This document shows, in pieces, positions 27,852 through 37,065 of a stretch of 64,000 nt of DNA; within the stretch, counting starts at the first letter, position 1, and every line of letters starts with the position of its first letter. The position numbers and the translations under genes were made by a program. Under the pieces are notes generated by a model. That model worked only from the letters and a program-made list of their open reading frames with translations, did no database searches and was not told the DNA's origin. Location of the stretch: positions 62,001 to 126,000 of the forward strand of contig NZ_AIDW01000003.1 of assembly GCF_000251145.1 (NCBI RefSeq), read 5' to 3'. The stretch is from Sphingomonas sp. PAMC 26621 (lineage in GTDB: Bacteria; Pseudomonadota; Alphaproteobacteria; Sphingomonadales; Sphingomonadaceae).

Positions 27852-28775
27852 ATGACGGAAGCGGCCATCTCCATCGCCAACCTGAGCAAGACCTACAAAG
27901 GCGGCAAGCAGGCCCTCGACGACGTGTCGTTCGACGTTCCGCGCGGCACGATCTTCGGGTTGCTCGGCCCGAACGGCGCGGGAAAATCCACGCTGATCAA
28001 CATCCTCGCAGGCCTCGTCAACAAGACCGGCGGGACCGCGTCGATCTGGGGCTTCGACATCGATCAGCACCCGCGCAACGCCAAGGTGTCGATCGGGATC
28101 GTCAACCAGGAGATCCTGTTCGACCCGTTCTTCTCGCCGTTCGAGACGCTCGAGATCCAGGGTGGGCTGTACGGCGTCCCCAAGGCGAAGCGCCGCTCGA
28201 TGGAATTGCTCCGCGCGGTGCACCTGGAGGACAAGGCCAACGCCTATGCCCGCACGCTGTCGGGGGGCATGAAACGCCGCCTGATGGTCGCGAAGGCGAT
28301 GGTCCACTCGCCCCCCGTGCTGGTGCTCGACGAGCCGACCGCGGGCGTCGACATCGAACTGCGCCAGCAACTCTGGGCCTATGTCCGCTCGCTCAACGAT
28401 GCGGGCGTCACGGTGGTGCTGACGACGCATTACCTCGAGGAAGCCGAGGAATTGTGCGACCGGATCGCGATCATCAATCACGGCAAGGTGATCGCCAACG
28501 AACCGACGCGCGATCTGCTGGCGAAGGCGACCGAGAAGATGGTCGAGGTGACGGTCGACCGCGACGTCGCGGTCCCGCCCGCCAACGTTTGTTTCCAGAA
28601 GATCGAGCTGAAGGGCACGCGGACGCTCGCGATCACCTACGCCAAGGACAAGGTTAACGCAGGCGAAGTGCTCGCGGCGGTGCAGGCGGACGGCTACGGC
28701 ATCGTCGACGTATCGACGCGCGAGGCGGATCTGGAGGACGTGTTCCTCAACCTGACGCGCGCGGCGAACGCGTAA
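27852..28775 (+). CDS. ABC transporter ATP-binding protein (YadG/CcmA-like)
   Basis: A 307-residue ATPase of the ABC-2 export class. Walker A GPNGAGKST, the Q-loop region IVNQEILFDPFFSP, signature LSGGMKRRL, Walker B LVLDEPTAGVD and the switch His (TTHYLEEAEE) are complete. A C-terminal regulatory domain of about 80 residues follows (YGIVDVSTREADLEDVFLNLTR), as in YadG-type importers/exporters. The usual permease gene is missing: the next gene, 165 nt on, is on the other strand. The partner must lie elsewhere or be lost, so substrate cannot be suggested. Confidence 0.9.
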   Translation: MTEAAISIANLSKTYKGGKQALDDVSFDVPRGTIFGLLGPNGAGKSTLINILAGLVNKTGGTASIWGFDIDQHPRNAKVSIGIVNQEILFDPFFSPFETLEIQGGLYGVPKAKRRSMELLRAVHLEDKANAYARTLSGGMKRRLMVAKAMVHSPPVLVLDEPTAGVDIELRQQLWAYVRSLNDAGVTVVLTTHYLEEAEELCDRIAIINHGKVIANEPTRDLLAKATEKMVEVTVDRDVAVPPANVCFQKIELKGTRTLAITYAKDKVNAGEVLAAVQADGYGIVDVSTREADLEDVFLNLTRAANA

Positions 28776-28807
28776 GGACGGCTGCTCGCACTTGCGCCCG
28801 CCCCTTA

Positions 28808-28901
28808 CCGTCATCCTCGCGGACGCGCGGATCCATCCGGGCTGACCGCGCAGAATATGACGGACAGTGACTATGGATTCCCGACTGCGCGGGAATGACG
28901 G
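28808..28901. repeat. Inverted-repeat element related to family C
   Basis: CCGTCATCCTCGCGGACGCG and GGATCCATCCGG on the left face CTATGGATTCCCG and CGCGGGAATGACGG on the right. The CCGTCAT/ATGACGG ends resemble family C. It lies between the ABC ATPase gene and the convergent RhtB gene and may act as a two-way terminator. Confidence 0.65.
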
Positions 28902-28940
28902 ACATCGGGTGAGGTCACCTCGCCCCGACAGCCAGTAATC

Positions 28941-29570
28941 TCAAGAATGCCGTGTCCGCAGCAGTGCCAGTCCGAAGCCGATGAAGATCACCCCCGTCAC
29001 CCGGTTGAACAGCCGCTTGACCGCGGGCCGCTCGAGATACCCTGCCAGCGACCGCCCGCCCAGCGCATAGACTCCGTACCAGAAGCTCTCCAGCACCGCG
29101 AACGTCACCACCAGCAGCGCGAATTGCGGCGGCTTGGGGAACGCCGGATCGACGAATTGCGGGAAGAAGGCGGCTGCGAACAAAATCAGCTTCGGGTTGC
29201 TGATCCCGATCGCGAACCCGCCGCGGAACAGCGCGCGCAGCGACAGCGTGCGCGGCAGCTCCCCCTCGGCCACGTCGATCGGCGCCCCGTTGCTGCGCCA
29301 CGCCTTGATTCCGAGGTAGATAAGATAAGCGACCCCCACATAGCGCAGCACGTCGAAAGCGCCCGGCACTGCGAGCAGCAGCGTGGTCACCCCCGCCGCA
29401 GAGGCGGTGAGCACTAGCACAAGCGCGAGCAGGCACCCCGCCATCGCTGCGACGCTGCGCTTCAGCCCCATCTCGACGCTGCGCGACAGAATGTGGAGCA
29501 TGTTGGGCCCGGGCGTCCCGCACAGCAGGAACACCGCGCCGGTAAACAGCCACCAAATGTGCAGGGTCAT
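28941..29570 (-). CDS. LysE/RhtB family amino-acid exporter
   Basis: A 209-residue inner-membrane exporter with about six hydrophobic helices. The family start is clear (LFTGAVFLLCGTPGPNMLHIL with the conserved TPGPN), followed by GGFAIGISNPKLILFAAAFFPQF, the second repeat signature. Members export homoserine, threonine, lysine or related compounds; specificity is not evident. ATG 29570 is preceded by a plausible site. It diverges from nadB. Confidence 0.92.
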   Translation of the reverse strand: MTLHIWWLFTGAVFLLCGTPGPNMLHILSRSVEMGLKRSVAAMAGCLLALVLVLTASAAGVTTLLLAVPGAFDVLRYVGVAYLIYLGIKAWRSNGAPIDVAEGELPRTLSLRALFRGGFAIGISNPKLILFAAAFFPQFVDPAFPKPPQFALLVVTFAVLESFWYGVYALGGRSLAGYLERPAVKRLFNRVTGVIFIGFGLALLRTRHS

Positions 29571-29745
29571 CGTTGGGGTCCGCCGGGGCTGGGATGAGCC
29601 GCGTCGCTATACGGCGGCGCAGCCCCAGGCAACACCATCCCGCGTCCTGCTAGGCAAGCCCGCCAATCCACGATACCAGCCGCTGTGACAGACGTGTGAC
29701 GTCGGTCCGCCGCGGCACCCGGCCAGAGCGGGAAGTGGAGAAGCG

Positions 29746-31332
29746 ATGCAGTCCGACGTCCTCATCATCGGCTCCGGCGCGGCCGGACTGACCGCCGCGC
29801 TCAACCTGGCGGATCGCTTCAAGGTCACCGTGCTCGCCAAGGGGCAGCTCAACGAGGGCTCGACCGCCTGGGCGCAGGGCGGAATCGCCGCGGTGCTCGA
29901 GGAAGGCGACACGTTCGAGAGCCATGTCGAGGACACGATGATCGCGGGCGCAGGGCTCAACGATCGCGCGACCGTCGAGATGGTCGTCGAACGCGCGCCC
30001 GCCGCGATCGCGCGGCTGGTCGAGCTGGGCGTGCCGTTCGCGACCGAAACCGCCGACAACGGCGGCGGGCTGCATCTGACGCGCGAGGGCGGGCATTCGC
30101 ATCGCCGGATCGTCCATGTCGCCGACGCGACCGGCTGGGCCGTCCAGGAGGCGTTGCAACGCGCTGCGACCGATCATCCCAACATCACGCTCATCCCCGA
30201 CATGGTCGCGATCGACCTCGCCACCGGCCGTCACGAGGAGCGCTATTCGGGCGCAGGGCATGTCTGGGGCGTCTATGCGGTCAACCGCACGACCGGCCGG
30301 GTCGAGCTTCACACCGCGCGCGCGACGATCCTCGCGACCGGCGGCGCGGGGCGGACCTATCTGTTCTCGACCGCACCGCGCGGCGCGACCGGGGACGGGA
30401 TCGCGATGGCGTGGCGCGCGGGGTGCCGCGTCTCCAACATGGAGATGATGCAGTTCCACCCGACCTGCCTCTACAATCTCGACGTCAAGAATTTCCTGAT
30501 CACCGAGGCGGTGCGCGGCGAGGGCGGGCACCTGCTGCTGCCGGAAAACGGGTATCGCTTCATGCCCGAGGTCGACCCGCGCGCCGAGCTCGCGCCACGC
30601 GACATCGTCGCGCGCGCGATCGACCATGAGATCAAGCGGCTCGGGCTCGATTACGTTCACCTCGACATCAGCCACAAGGGGCCGGACTTCATCCGCGAGC
30701 ATTTCCCCAACATCTACGAGAAGTTGCTGACGCTCGGGATCGACATGACCACCGATCCGATCCCGGTCGTCCCCGCGCAGCATTACACCTGCGGCGGGAT
30801 CGTCGTGGATCTGGATGGTCGTACCGACTTGCCCGGCCTCTATGCGGCGGGCGAATGCAGCGAGAGCGGATTGCACGGCGCGAACCGGCTCGCGTCCAAC
30901 TCGCTGCTTGAATGCTTCGTCTTCGGCGAGGCATGCGCCCAGCATATCAGCGACCATTGGGACGCGCTCCCCGCCCCGCCGCCGATCCGCGCGTGGGACG
31001 AAAGCCGGGTCGAGGATTCGGACGAGGAAGTCGTGATCAAGCAGAACTGGACCGAAATTCGCCGGTTCATGTGGAATTACGTCGGGATCGTGCGGACGAC
31101 CAAGCGGCTCGAGCGCGCGCAGCACCGCATCCGGATGCTGACCGAGGAAGTGAACGATTATTACGGCCATTTCCGCGTCACGCCCGACCTGATCGAGCTG
31201 CGCAACCTGCTCCAGACCGCGGAACTGATCGTCCGCTCGGCGCTCGCGCGCAAGGAATCGCGCGGGTTGCATTACACGCTCGATTATCCGGACATGCTGC
31301 CCGAGGCGCGCGACACGATCCTGGTGCCGTAA
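29746..31332 (+). CDS. nadB: L-aspartate oxidase NadB
   Basis: Flavoenzyme making iminoaspartate, the first step of NAD biosynthesis. The 528-residue protein shows the FAD fold (VLIIGSGAAGLTAALNLAD), the substrate region (GGHSHRRIVH), GGEG-type block RGEGGHLLLPENG, HYTCGGI with the active-site Arg-bearing neighbourhood, and GLYAAGECSESGLHGANRLASNSL. The succinate dehydrogenase-like helical C-terminus is complete. No nadA or nadC lies in the window, so the pathway genes are dispersed. Confidence 0.96.
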   Translation: MQSDVLIIGSGAAGLTAALNLADRFKVTVLAKGQLNEGSTAWAQGGIAAVLEEGDTFESHVEDTMIAGAGLNDRATVEMVVERAPAAIARLVELGVPFATETADNGGGLHLTREGGHSHRRIVHVADATGWAVQEALQRAATDHPNITLIPDMVAIDLATGRHEERYSGAGHVWGVYAVNRTTGRVELHTARATILATGGAGRTYLFSTAPRGATGDGIAMAWRAGCRVSNMEMMQFHPTCLYNLDVKNFLITEAVRGEGGHLLLPENGYRFMPEVDPRAELAPRDIVARAIDHEIKRLGLDYVHLDISHKGPDFIREHFPNIYEKLLTLGIDMTTDPIPVVPAQHYTCGGIVVDLDGRTDLPGLYAAGECSESGLHGANRLASNSLLECFVFGEACAQHISDHWDALPAPPPIRAWDESRVEDSDEEVVIKQNWTEIRRFMWNYVGIVRTTKRLERAQHRIRMLTEEVNDYYGHFRVTPDLIELRNLLQTAELIVRSALARKESRGLHYTLDYPDMLPEARDTILVP

Positions 31333-31520
31333 CGCGGATGACGGAGGAAAGGTAACGGCGGGGCGTACCGTGCCGTCTGGTCGTACAGCGAAGGCGTCTG
31401 GTCGCAGCTTGCGATCGTACCCATTTCTCAAACCAGATCTGGCCCTATCGCGAGGGTTCAGGGCATGATGCCGGGCGGGAAACAAATTCGGTGGTTGCGC
31501 ATATTCTACCTCTGCACCTC

Positions 31521-32654
31521 ATGAAGCCCGCAGCCACCCTGCTGCTCGTCTCCGCGCTGTGCGCCTGCGGTTATGGCGCGCGGCTCCAGGGCGCGCGTGG
31601 CGCGCAGACGCAGGCGCCGCTGGTCGTCGCGATCCCGCCGCGGTCGGGGCCGGCACCGGTCGGTCACCGCGTCCTGCCGCAGCCGCCGATGCTGACCGCA
31701 ACGATCACGCAGCTGGTGCGCAGCTTCAACGGCAAGGTCGGGGTCGCGGTGCGCAGCGTCGACGATGGCTGGATGATCAATGCGGGCGGGAGCCAGCGCC
31801 TGCCGCAGCAAAGCGTCAGCAAATTGTGGGTCGCGATGACGGTGCTCGCCGCGCGCGATGCCGGCAAGCTCCGGCTCGACGATCCGATCACGCTGACCCG
31901 CGACGACATCACGCTGTTCCACCAGCCGATCGCCGGGCTGATCCGTGGCGACACCGGCTATCGCACGACCGTCGGCGAGCTGCTCCAGCGCGCGCTGACG
32001 ATGAGCGACAATACCGCCAACGACCGCCTGCTCCGCCTCGTCGGCGGGCCGACCGCGGTGCGCGGCTTCATCGCGCGCAAGGGATTGGGCGCGATCGGCT
32101 TCGGCCCGGGCGAGCGGATGTTGCAGGCGACCACCGCCGGGCTGACGTGGCAGCCGTCCTACGCGTTCAACGACGGCTTCAACCGCGCGCGCAACGCGCT
32201 GACCCGCGCCGAGCGCCTTGCCGCGTTCAACCGCTATGTCGCCGCTCCGCTCGACGGTGCCGCGCCCGCCGCGATCGCGACCGCGCTCGCGCGGCTCAAG
32301 CGTGGCGAAATCCTGTCGGCCCCGTCCACCTCCTATCTGATCGGCACGATGCAATCCTCGCACACCGGCAAGATGCGGCTGCGCGGCGCGGTGCCGCCGG
32401 GCTGGACGTTCGGCCACAAGACCGGGACCGGACAGGACTACGCGGGGCGGACCGCTGGCTATAACGACGTCGGCCTGCTGATCGCGCCCGATGGCCGCAC
32501 CTATGCGATCGCGGTGATGATCGGCGACACGCTCCGCCCGATCCCGGCGCGGCAGCAATTGATGCAGGCGGTCGTCTCGAGCGTCGTCGCGACGCATGCC
32601 AGCACGGTCTCCGCCGATACCAATCGCCGGAGCGCCAGCCGCCCGAACGGCTGA
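31521..32654 (+). CDS. Class A beta-lactamase-like serine hydrolase, lipoprotein
   Basis: A 377-residue penicillin-recognising serine enzyme. ATG 31521 gives a lipoprotein signal with lipobox SALC-AC near residue 14-16. The active-site motifs are S98-V-S-K101, S162-D163-N164 and K300-T301-G302. E198 falls at the position of class A Glu166, but the usual ExxLN becomes E198-R-M-L-Q202, with Gln for Asn170. About 34 extra residues lie between this loop and KTG compared with classical class A enzymes. It could be a beta-lactamase or a related hydrolase; resistance cannot be predicted. It lies 48 nt before polA on the same strand. Confidence 0.85.
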   Translation: MKPAATLLLVSALCACGYGARLQGARGAQTQAPLVVAIPPRSGPAPVGHRVLPQPPMLTATITQLVRSFNGKVGVAVRSVDDGWMINAGGSQRLPQQSVSKLWVAMTVLAARDAGKLRLDDPITLTRDDITLFHQPIAGLIRGDTGYRTTVGELLQRALTMSDNTANDRLLRLVGGPTAVRGFIARKGLGAIGFGPGERMLQATTAGLTWQPSYAFNDGFNRARNALTRAERLAAFNRYVAAPLDGAAPAAIATALARLKRGEILSAPSTSYLIGTMQSSHTGKMRLRGAVPPGWTFGHKTGTGQDYAGRTAGYNDVGLLIAPDGRTYAIAVMIGDTLRPIPARQQLMQAVVSSVVATHASTVSADTNRRSASRPNG

Positions 32655-32702
32655 GCGCAAAGCGGGCTTCTGCTAAGGCGCGGGCGCTGCTATCGCCGCA
32701 CG

Positions 32703-35459
32703 ATGCCGCATCTCTATCTTGTCGATGGCTCGGGATATATCTTCCGCGCCTATCACCGCCTCCCCCCGCTCACCAACAAGCATGGTGAGCCGGTCGGCGC
32801 GGTCTATGGCTATACCACGATGCTGTGGAAGCTCGCGGACGAGGTGCACGCCGCGGACGGCCCGACGCACATGGCCGTCATCCTCGACAAGTCGAGCAAG
32901 ACCTTCCGCAACGACCTGTACGATCAATACAAGGCGCACCGCCCGCCGCCGCCCGAGGATCTCGTACCCCAGTTCCCGATGATCCGCGATGCGACGCGCG
33001 CCTTCTCGCTGCCGTGCATCGAGACCGAGGGATTGGAAGCCGACGACATCATCGCCTGCTATTCGCGCGCGGCCTTGGCGCAGGGGTGGGAAGTCACGAT
33101 CGTGTCGTCGGACAAGGATCTGATGCAGCTGATCGAGCCCGGGCTCGACATGTACGACACGATGAACAACCGTCGCCTGGGCGCGGAGCATGTCGCGGAG
33201 AAATTCCACGGCATCACGCCCGCGCAACTCGGCGACGTGCTCGCGCTGATGGGCGACAGCGTCGACAACGTGCCGGGCGTCCCCGGCGTCGGCCCGAAGA
33301 CCGCCGCGAAATTGATCCTCGAGCATGGCGATCTCGAATCGGTGCTCGCCGCCGCCGAGGGGATGAAGAAGGGCAAGCTGCGCGACAATCTGATCGAACA
33401 TGCCGACATGGCGCGGCTGTCGAAGGAACTGGTGACGCTCAAATGCGACGTCGCCTTGCCCGAGCCGCTCGAGGATCTCGAACTCAAGGGCATCCCCGAT
33501 GCGCCGCTGCGCGTGTTCCTCGAACATCACGGGTTCCGCTCGCTGCTCGCCAAGCTGTCGGCGGTGGCGGATGCCCCCGTCCCCGCGCCCAAGTCGGTCC
33601 CGACCGAGCAGGACCCGCCGTGCGAGGTCGATTCCTACGAGACCGTGGTCGACGAGGCCGCGCTCGACCGCTGGATCACGCTCGCGCGGCATCAGGGCTG
33701 GATCGCGATCGACACCGAGACGACCGGGATCGACGCGACTCGCGCCGACCTCGTCGGGATCAGCATGGCGCTGCATCCCAACCTCGCCTGCTACGTCCCG
33801 CTCGCGCATGGCGGGAGCGGGCTGTTCGCGGAAAAGCCCGAGCAGCTGAGCGTCGAGGTCGCGCTGGCGAAACTGAAGCCGCTGTTCGAGGATCCTTCCG
33901 TCCTCAAGATCGGACATAACCTGAAGTATGACATGATCGTGCTCGGGCGGCTGGGCGTCGGCGTCACGCCGTTCGACGACACGATCCTGATGAGCTTCGA
34001 TCTCGACGCGGGGCTCCACGGCCACAGCATGGACGAGCTCGCCGCGACGCACCTGTCGCACAGCTGCATCGCGTTCAAGGACGTGGTCGGCGTCGGCAAG
34101 TCGCAGCGGACGTTCAACGAAATTGATCTGGTCGCCGCCACCCGCTACGCCGCGGAGGATGCCGACGTGACGCTGCGGCTGTGGCGGCGGTTCAAGCCGC
34201 GCCTCGCCGCCGAGGGTGCGACGCGCGTGTACGAAATGGTCGATCGCCCGCTCGCGCCGGTCATCGCACAGATGGAGCGACACGGGATCAAGGTCGATCG
34301 CGAACGGCTCGCGCAATTGTCGGGGGAGTTTTCCACCCAGATCGGCGCGCTCGAAGTCGACATCCACGCGCTCGCGGGCGGTCCCTTCACGATCGGGAGC
34401 CCCAAGCAACTGGGCGACGTGCTGTTCGAGCGGATGGGGATCAAGGGCGGGCGCAAGGGCAAATCCGGGGTCTATTCGACCGACGTCACCGAACTCGAGC
34501 GGATCGCCGCTGACAAGGACTCGCCCGGTGAGGACATGGCCACGAAAGTGCTCGAGTGGCGCCAATTGTCCAAGCTCAAGTCGACCTATACCGATGCGCT
34601 CCAGGCGCAGATCAACCCCGCAACCGGCCGTGTCCACACATCCTACTCGCTGACCGGCGCGCAGACCGGGCGGCTGTCCTCGACCGACCCGAATTTGCAG
34701 AACATCCCGATCCGCACCGAGATCGGCCGCCAGATCCGCGACGCGTTCGTGGCGGAACCCGGCAACGTCCTGCTCGCCGCCGATTACTCGCAGATTGAAC
34801 TGCGGCTCGCGGCGCACATGGCGGACGTGCCGCAACTCCGCGACGCGTTCGCAAGCGGGGCCGACATCCACAGCCTGACCGCGCAGGAGCTGTTCGGCGA
34901 GGTCAACCGCGACACGCGCGGGCGTGCCAAGACGATCAACTTCGCGATCCTCTACGGGATCAGCCGCTGGGGTCTCGCCGGCCGGCTCGACGTCACCGCG
35001 GACGAGGCGCAGGCGATGATCGACCGTTATTTCGATCGCTTCCCCGGCATCCGCAATTATATCGCGCAGACCACCGAGACGGTCCGCGCGAACGGCTACA
35101 CCACCACGCTGTTCGGGCGGAAGACGCACTTCCCGCGCATTTCCTCCAAGATCCAGCACGAACGGCAGGGGGCCGAGCGCGCCGCGATCAACGCGCCGAT
35201 CCAGGGCACCTCCGCCGACATCATCAAGCGCGCGATGGTGCGGATGGGGCCGGCGTTGCTCGAGGCGGGGCTGCCCAATGTGCGGATGCTGCTGCAGGTG
35301 CATGACGAACTCGTGTTCGAACTCCCCGAAGGCGACGTCGCCGCGGCGAAACCCGTGATCGAACGCGTGATGGCGACCGCCGCCGAACCCGCAGTCCAGC
35401 TCAGCGTGCCGCTCGGCATCGAGATCGGCACCGGCCTGAGCTGGGGGGCCGCGCATTGA
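32703..35459 (+). CDS. polA: DNA polymerase I
   Basis: A 918-residue repair and primer-removal polymerase with all three domains. The 5' nuclease domain covers about residues 1-290 (LEADDIIA and SSDKDLMQL). The 3'-5' exonuclease domain about 315-510 keeps IAIDTETTG with its DxE pair, so proofreading appears active. The polymerase domain shows motif A DYSQIELRLAAH, motif B RGRAKTINFAILYG and motif C VHDELVFE. The TGA stop overlaps the TTG start of the flippase gene. Confidence 0.98.
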   Translation: MPHLYLVDGSGYIFRAYHRLPPLTNKHGEPVGAVYGYTTMLWKLADEVHAADGPTHMAVILDKSSKTFRNDLYDQYKAHRPPPPEDLVPQFPMIRDATRAFSLPCIETEGLEADDIIACYSRAALAQGWEVTIVSSDKDLMQLIEPGLDMYDTMNNRRLGAEHVAEKFHGITPAQLGDVLALMGDSVDNVPGVPGVGPKTAAKLILEHGDLESVLAAAEGMKKGKLRDNLIEHADMARLSKELVTLKCDVALPEPLEDLELKGIPDAPLRVFLEHHGFRSLLAKLSAVADAPVPAPKSVPTEQDPPCEVDSYETVVDEAALDRWITLARHQGWIAIDTETTGIDATRADLVGISMALHPNLACYVPLAHGGSGLFAEKPEQLSVEVALAKLKPLFEDPSVLKIGHNLKYDMIVLGRLGVGVTPFDDTILMSFDLDAGLHGHSMDELAATHLSHSCIAFKDVVGVGKSQRTFNEIDLVAATRYAAEDADVTLRLWRRFKPRLAAEGATRVYEMVDRPLAPVIAQMERHGIKVDRERLAQLSGEFSTQIGALEVDIHALAGGPFTIGSPKQLGDVLFERMGIKGGRKGKSGVYSTDVTELERIAADKDSPGEDMATKVLEWRQLSKLKSTYTDALQAQINPATGRVHTSYSLTGAQTGRLSSTDPNLQNIPIRTEIGRQIRDAFVAEPGNVLLAADYSQIELRLAAHMADVPQLRDAFASGADIHSLTAQELFGEVNRDTRGRAKTINFAILYGISRWGLAGRLDVTADEAQAMIDRYFDRFPGIRNYIAQTTETVRANGYTTTLFGRKTHFPRISSKIQHERQGAERAAINAPIQGTSADIIKRAMVRMGPALLEAGLPNVRMLLQVHDELVFELPEGDVAAAKPVIERVMATAAEPAVQLSVPLGIEIGTGLSWGAAH

Positions 35460-36973
35460 CGACAGTAACGGGGGGCGTACCGACCGACCGTGGGGGCACG
35501 GACGACGAGATCAACGCATTGGCCAAGGGTGGCCGGACCAATATCCTCGGTTTCCTGATGCGCCTTGTCGCGCGGATCCCGTTCCTGTTCATCGCAGGGC
35601 GGCTGTACGGGCCTGACACGCTCGGCACCTTCGCGCGCGCGGTGTTGTTCGTCGAGGTGGCGGCCCTGCTCGCGACCTTCGGGTTGAAGCGGGGCCTCGC
35701 GCTCGCGATCAGCGATTCGGATCGCCCGCATGTCGACATCGTGTGGGACTGCCTCGTCGTCGCGGCGCTCGCGTCCTTCCTCGCGAGCGGGTTCCTGCTG
35801 CTCGTCCCCGACCTGATGTATCACGGCAGCGCGCCGACCGGGCTCGAACGGCTGTTGCCGTGCATCATCGTCTTCACCGCCTGGTCGGACATCACGCTCG
35901 CCGCGCTTGCCTATCGCCGCAACGTGAAAGCGACCGTCACCGCGCGCGCGGTGATCGAGCCGTGGACGATCTCGATCGCCGCGGGCGTGCTGTATCCGAT
36001 CGCGCCGCATGACGGGCTGGTGATCGCCTATATGCTGTCGATGATCGCCGCGCTGGTCGCGTCGCTGGTGCCGTTCTGGCGGAGTTATGGCGCGCCGGTC
36101 GGGTGGCGGCTGCATCCGGGGCGGACGATCGCGCTGATCCGCCGCAACGCGCCGCTCGCCGGCGCGGACGCGCTCGAATGGGGGACGCGCAACGTCGACC
36201 GTTCGATCCTGTTCGTGATGTTCGAACCGCGGATCGTCGGCATCTACTGGATGGCGCAACAGGTCGCGTCGATCCCGGGCAAGCTCAAGACGAGCTTCGA
36301 CCCGATCCTCGGCCCGGTCATCACCACCAGCCTCGCGCGCGGCGACATGGGCGCGATCGCGGCGCAGGTGCGGCAGGTCGGCTTCTGGATCCTCGCCGCG
36401 CAGACGGGGCTCGCGCTGATGGGGTCGATCCCGGGCGAGGCGGTGATGGGGACGGTCGGCCCGCAATTCGTCTCGGGCACCGCGGCGCTCGCGTTCCTGC
36501 TGTTCGCCGAGGCGGCCGCATCGACCGGCGCGGTGTGCGAATCCGCGCTCGTCTATATCGCGCGGTTGCAGAACATGGCGATCTCGATCGGCATGCTGCT
36601 GTTCCAGGTGGCGCTCAGCTTCGGTCTGATCTTCGCGATGCAGTCGGTCGGCTGGCCGGTCGCGTTCCAGGCGGCGGGGCCGGCGGTCGCGTTGTTCGTG
36701 TCGGTGACGATCACCTCGATCATCAAATCGACCTATCTGTCGCGGTTGCTCAAGGCCCCCGTGGCTGGATGGCGTTGGGCGATGGCGTGGGCAGTGCTCG
36801 CGACCTGCGTCGTGGGGGGCGCGTTCACCGCCTTGCCCAAGCGGTTCGAATGGGCCGAACTCGCGATCGGCGAACCGCTGATGGCGGCGGCCTATCTGTA
36901 CGTGCTGTACCGCTGGGCGTTCCGCGACGAGGACCGCGCGTTGATCCGGCGGAAACCGGCGGTGGCGGGATAG
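35456..36973 (+). CDS. Polysaccharide flippase (Wzx/MATE-like, lipopolysaccharide biosynthesis protein)
   Basis: A 505-residue protein with about 12-14 hydrophobic helices, typical of the polysaccharide transporter branch of the MOP superfamily. The start NILGFLMRLVARIPFLFIAGRLYGPDTLGTFARA matches Wzx-type proteins (short blocks RLVARIPF and GRLYGPDTLG). It likely flips a lipid-linked glycan. It begins with TTG 35456 overlapping the polA stop (TTGA). No glycosyltransferase genes lie beside it, so its glycan, perhaps an exopolysaccharide, is unknown. Confidence 0.85.
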   Translation: MTTVTGGVPTDRGGTDDEINALAKGGRTNILGFLMRLVARIPFLFIAGRLYGPDTLGTFARAVLFVEVAALLATFGLKRGLALAISDSDRPHVDIVWDCLVVAALASFLASGFLLLVPDLMYHGSAPTGLERLLPCIIVFTAWSDITLAALAYRRNVKATVTARAVIEPWTISIAAGVLYPIAPHDGLVIAYMLSMIAALVASLVPFWRSYGAPVGWRLHPGRTIALIRRNAPLAGADALEWGTRNVDRSILFVMFEPRIVGIYWMAQQVASIPGKLKTSFDPILGPVITTSLARGDMGAIAAQVRQVGFWILAAQTGLALMGSIPGEAVMGTVGPQFVSGTAALAFLLFAEAAASTGAVCESALVYIARLQNMAISIGMLLFQVALSFGLIFAMQSVGWPVAFQAAGPAVALFVSVTITSIIKSTYLSRLLKAPVAGWRWAMAWAVLATCVVGGAFTALPKRFEWAELAIGEPLMAAAYLYVLYRWAFRDEDRALIRRKPAVAG

Positions 36974-37011
36974 GCTACGGATGGAGTGGGCGCGCATCGC
37001 CGCCCAAGCCC

Positions 37012-37040
37012 GTCATCCCCGCCTGCGCGGAGATGACGGG
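37012..37040. terminator. Hairpin between flippase gene and purH
   Basis: CCGTCATCCCCGC pairs with GCGCGGAGATGACGG (one bulge) in the 92-nt gap where the two genes converge. Ends resemble the family C repeats. It may end both transcripts, but there is no T-run. Confidence 0.55.
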
Positions 37041-37065
37041 TTAACGGGAGGGGAACCCCGCTCGA

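Noticed and set aside
32673..35456. Minus-strand open frame of 927 codons opposite polA
   Set aside because: Low-complexity antisense frame; polA on the plus strand has all expected motifs.
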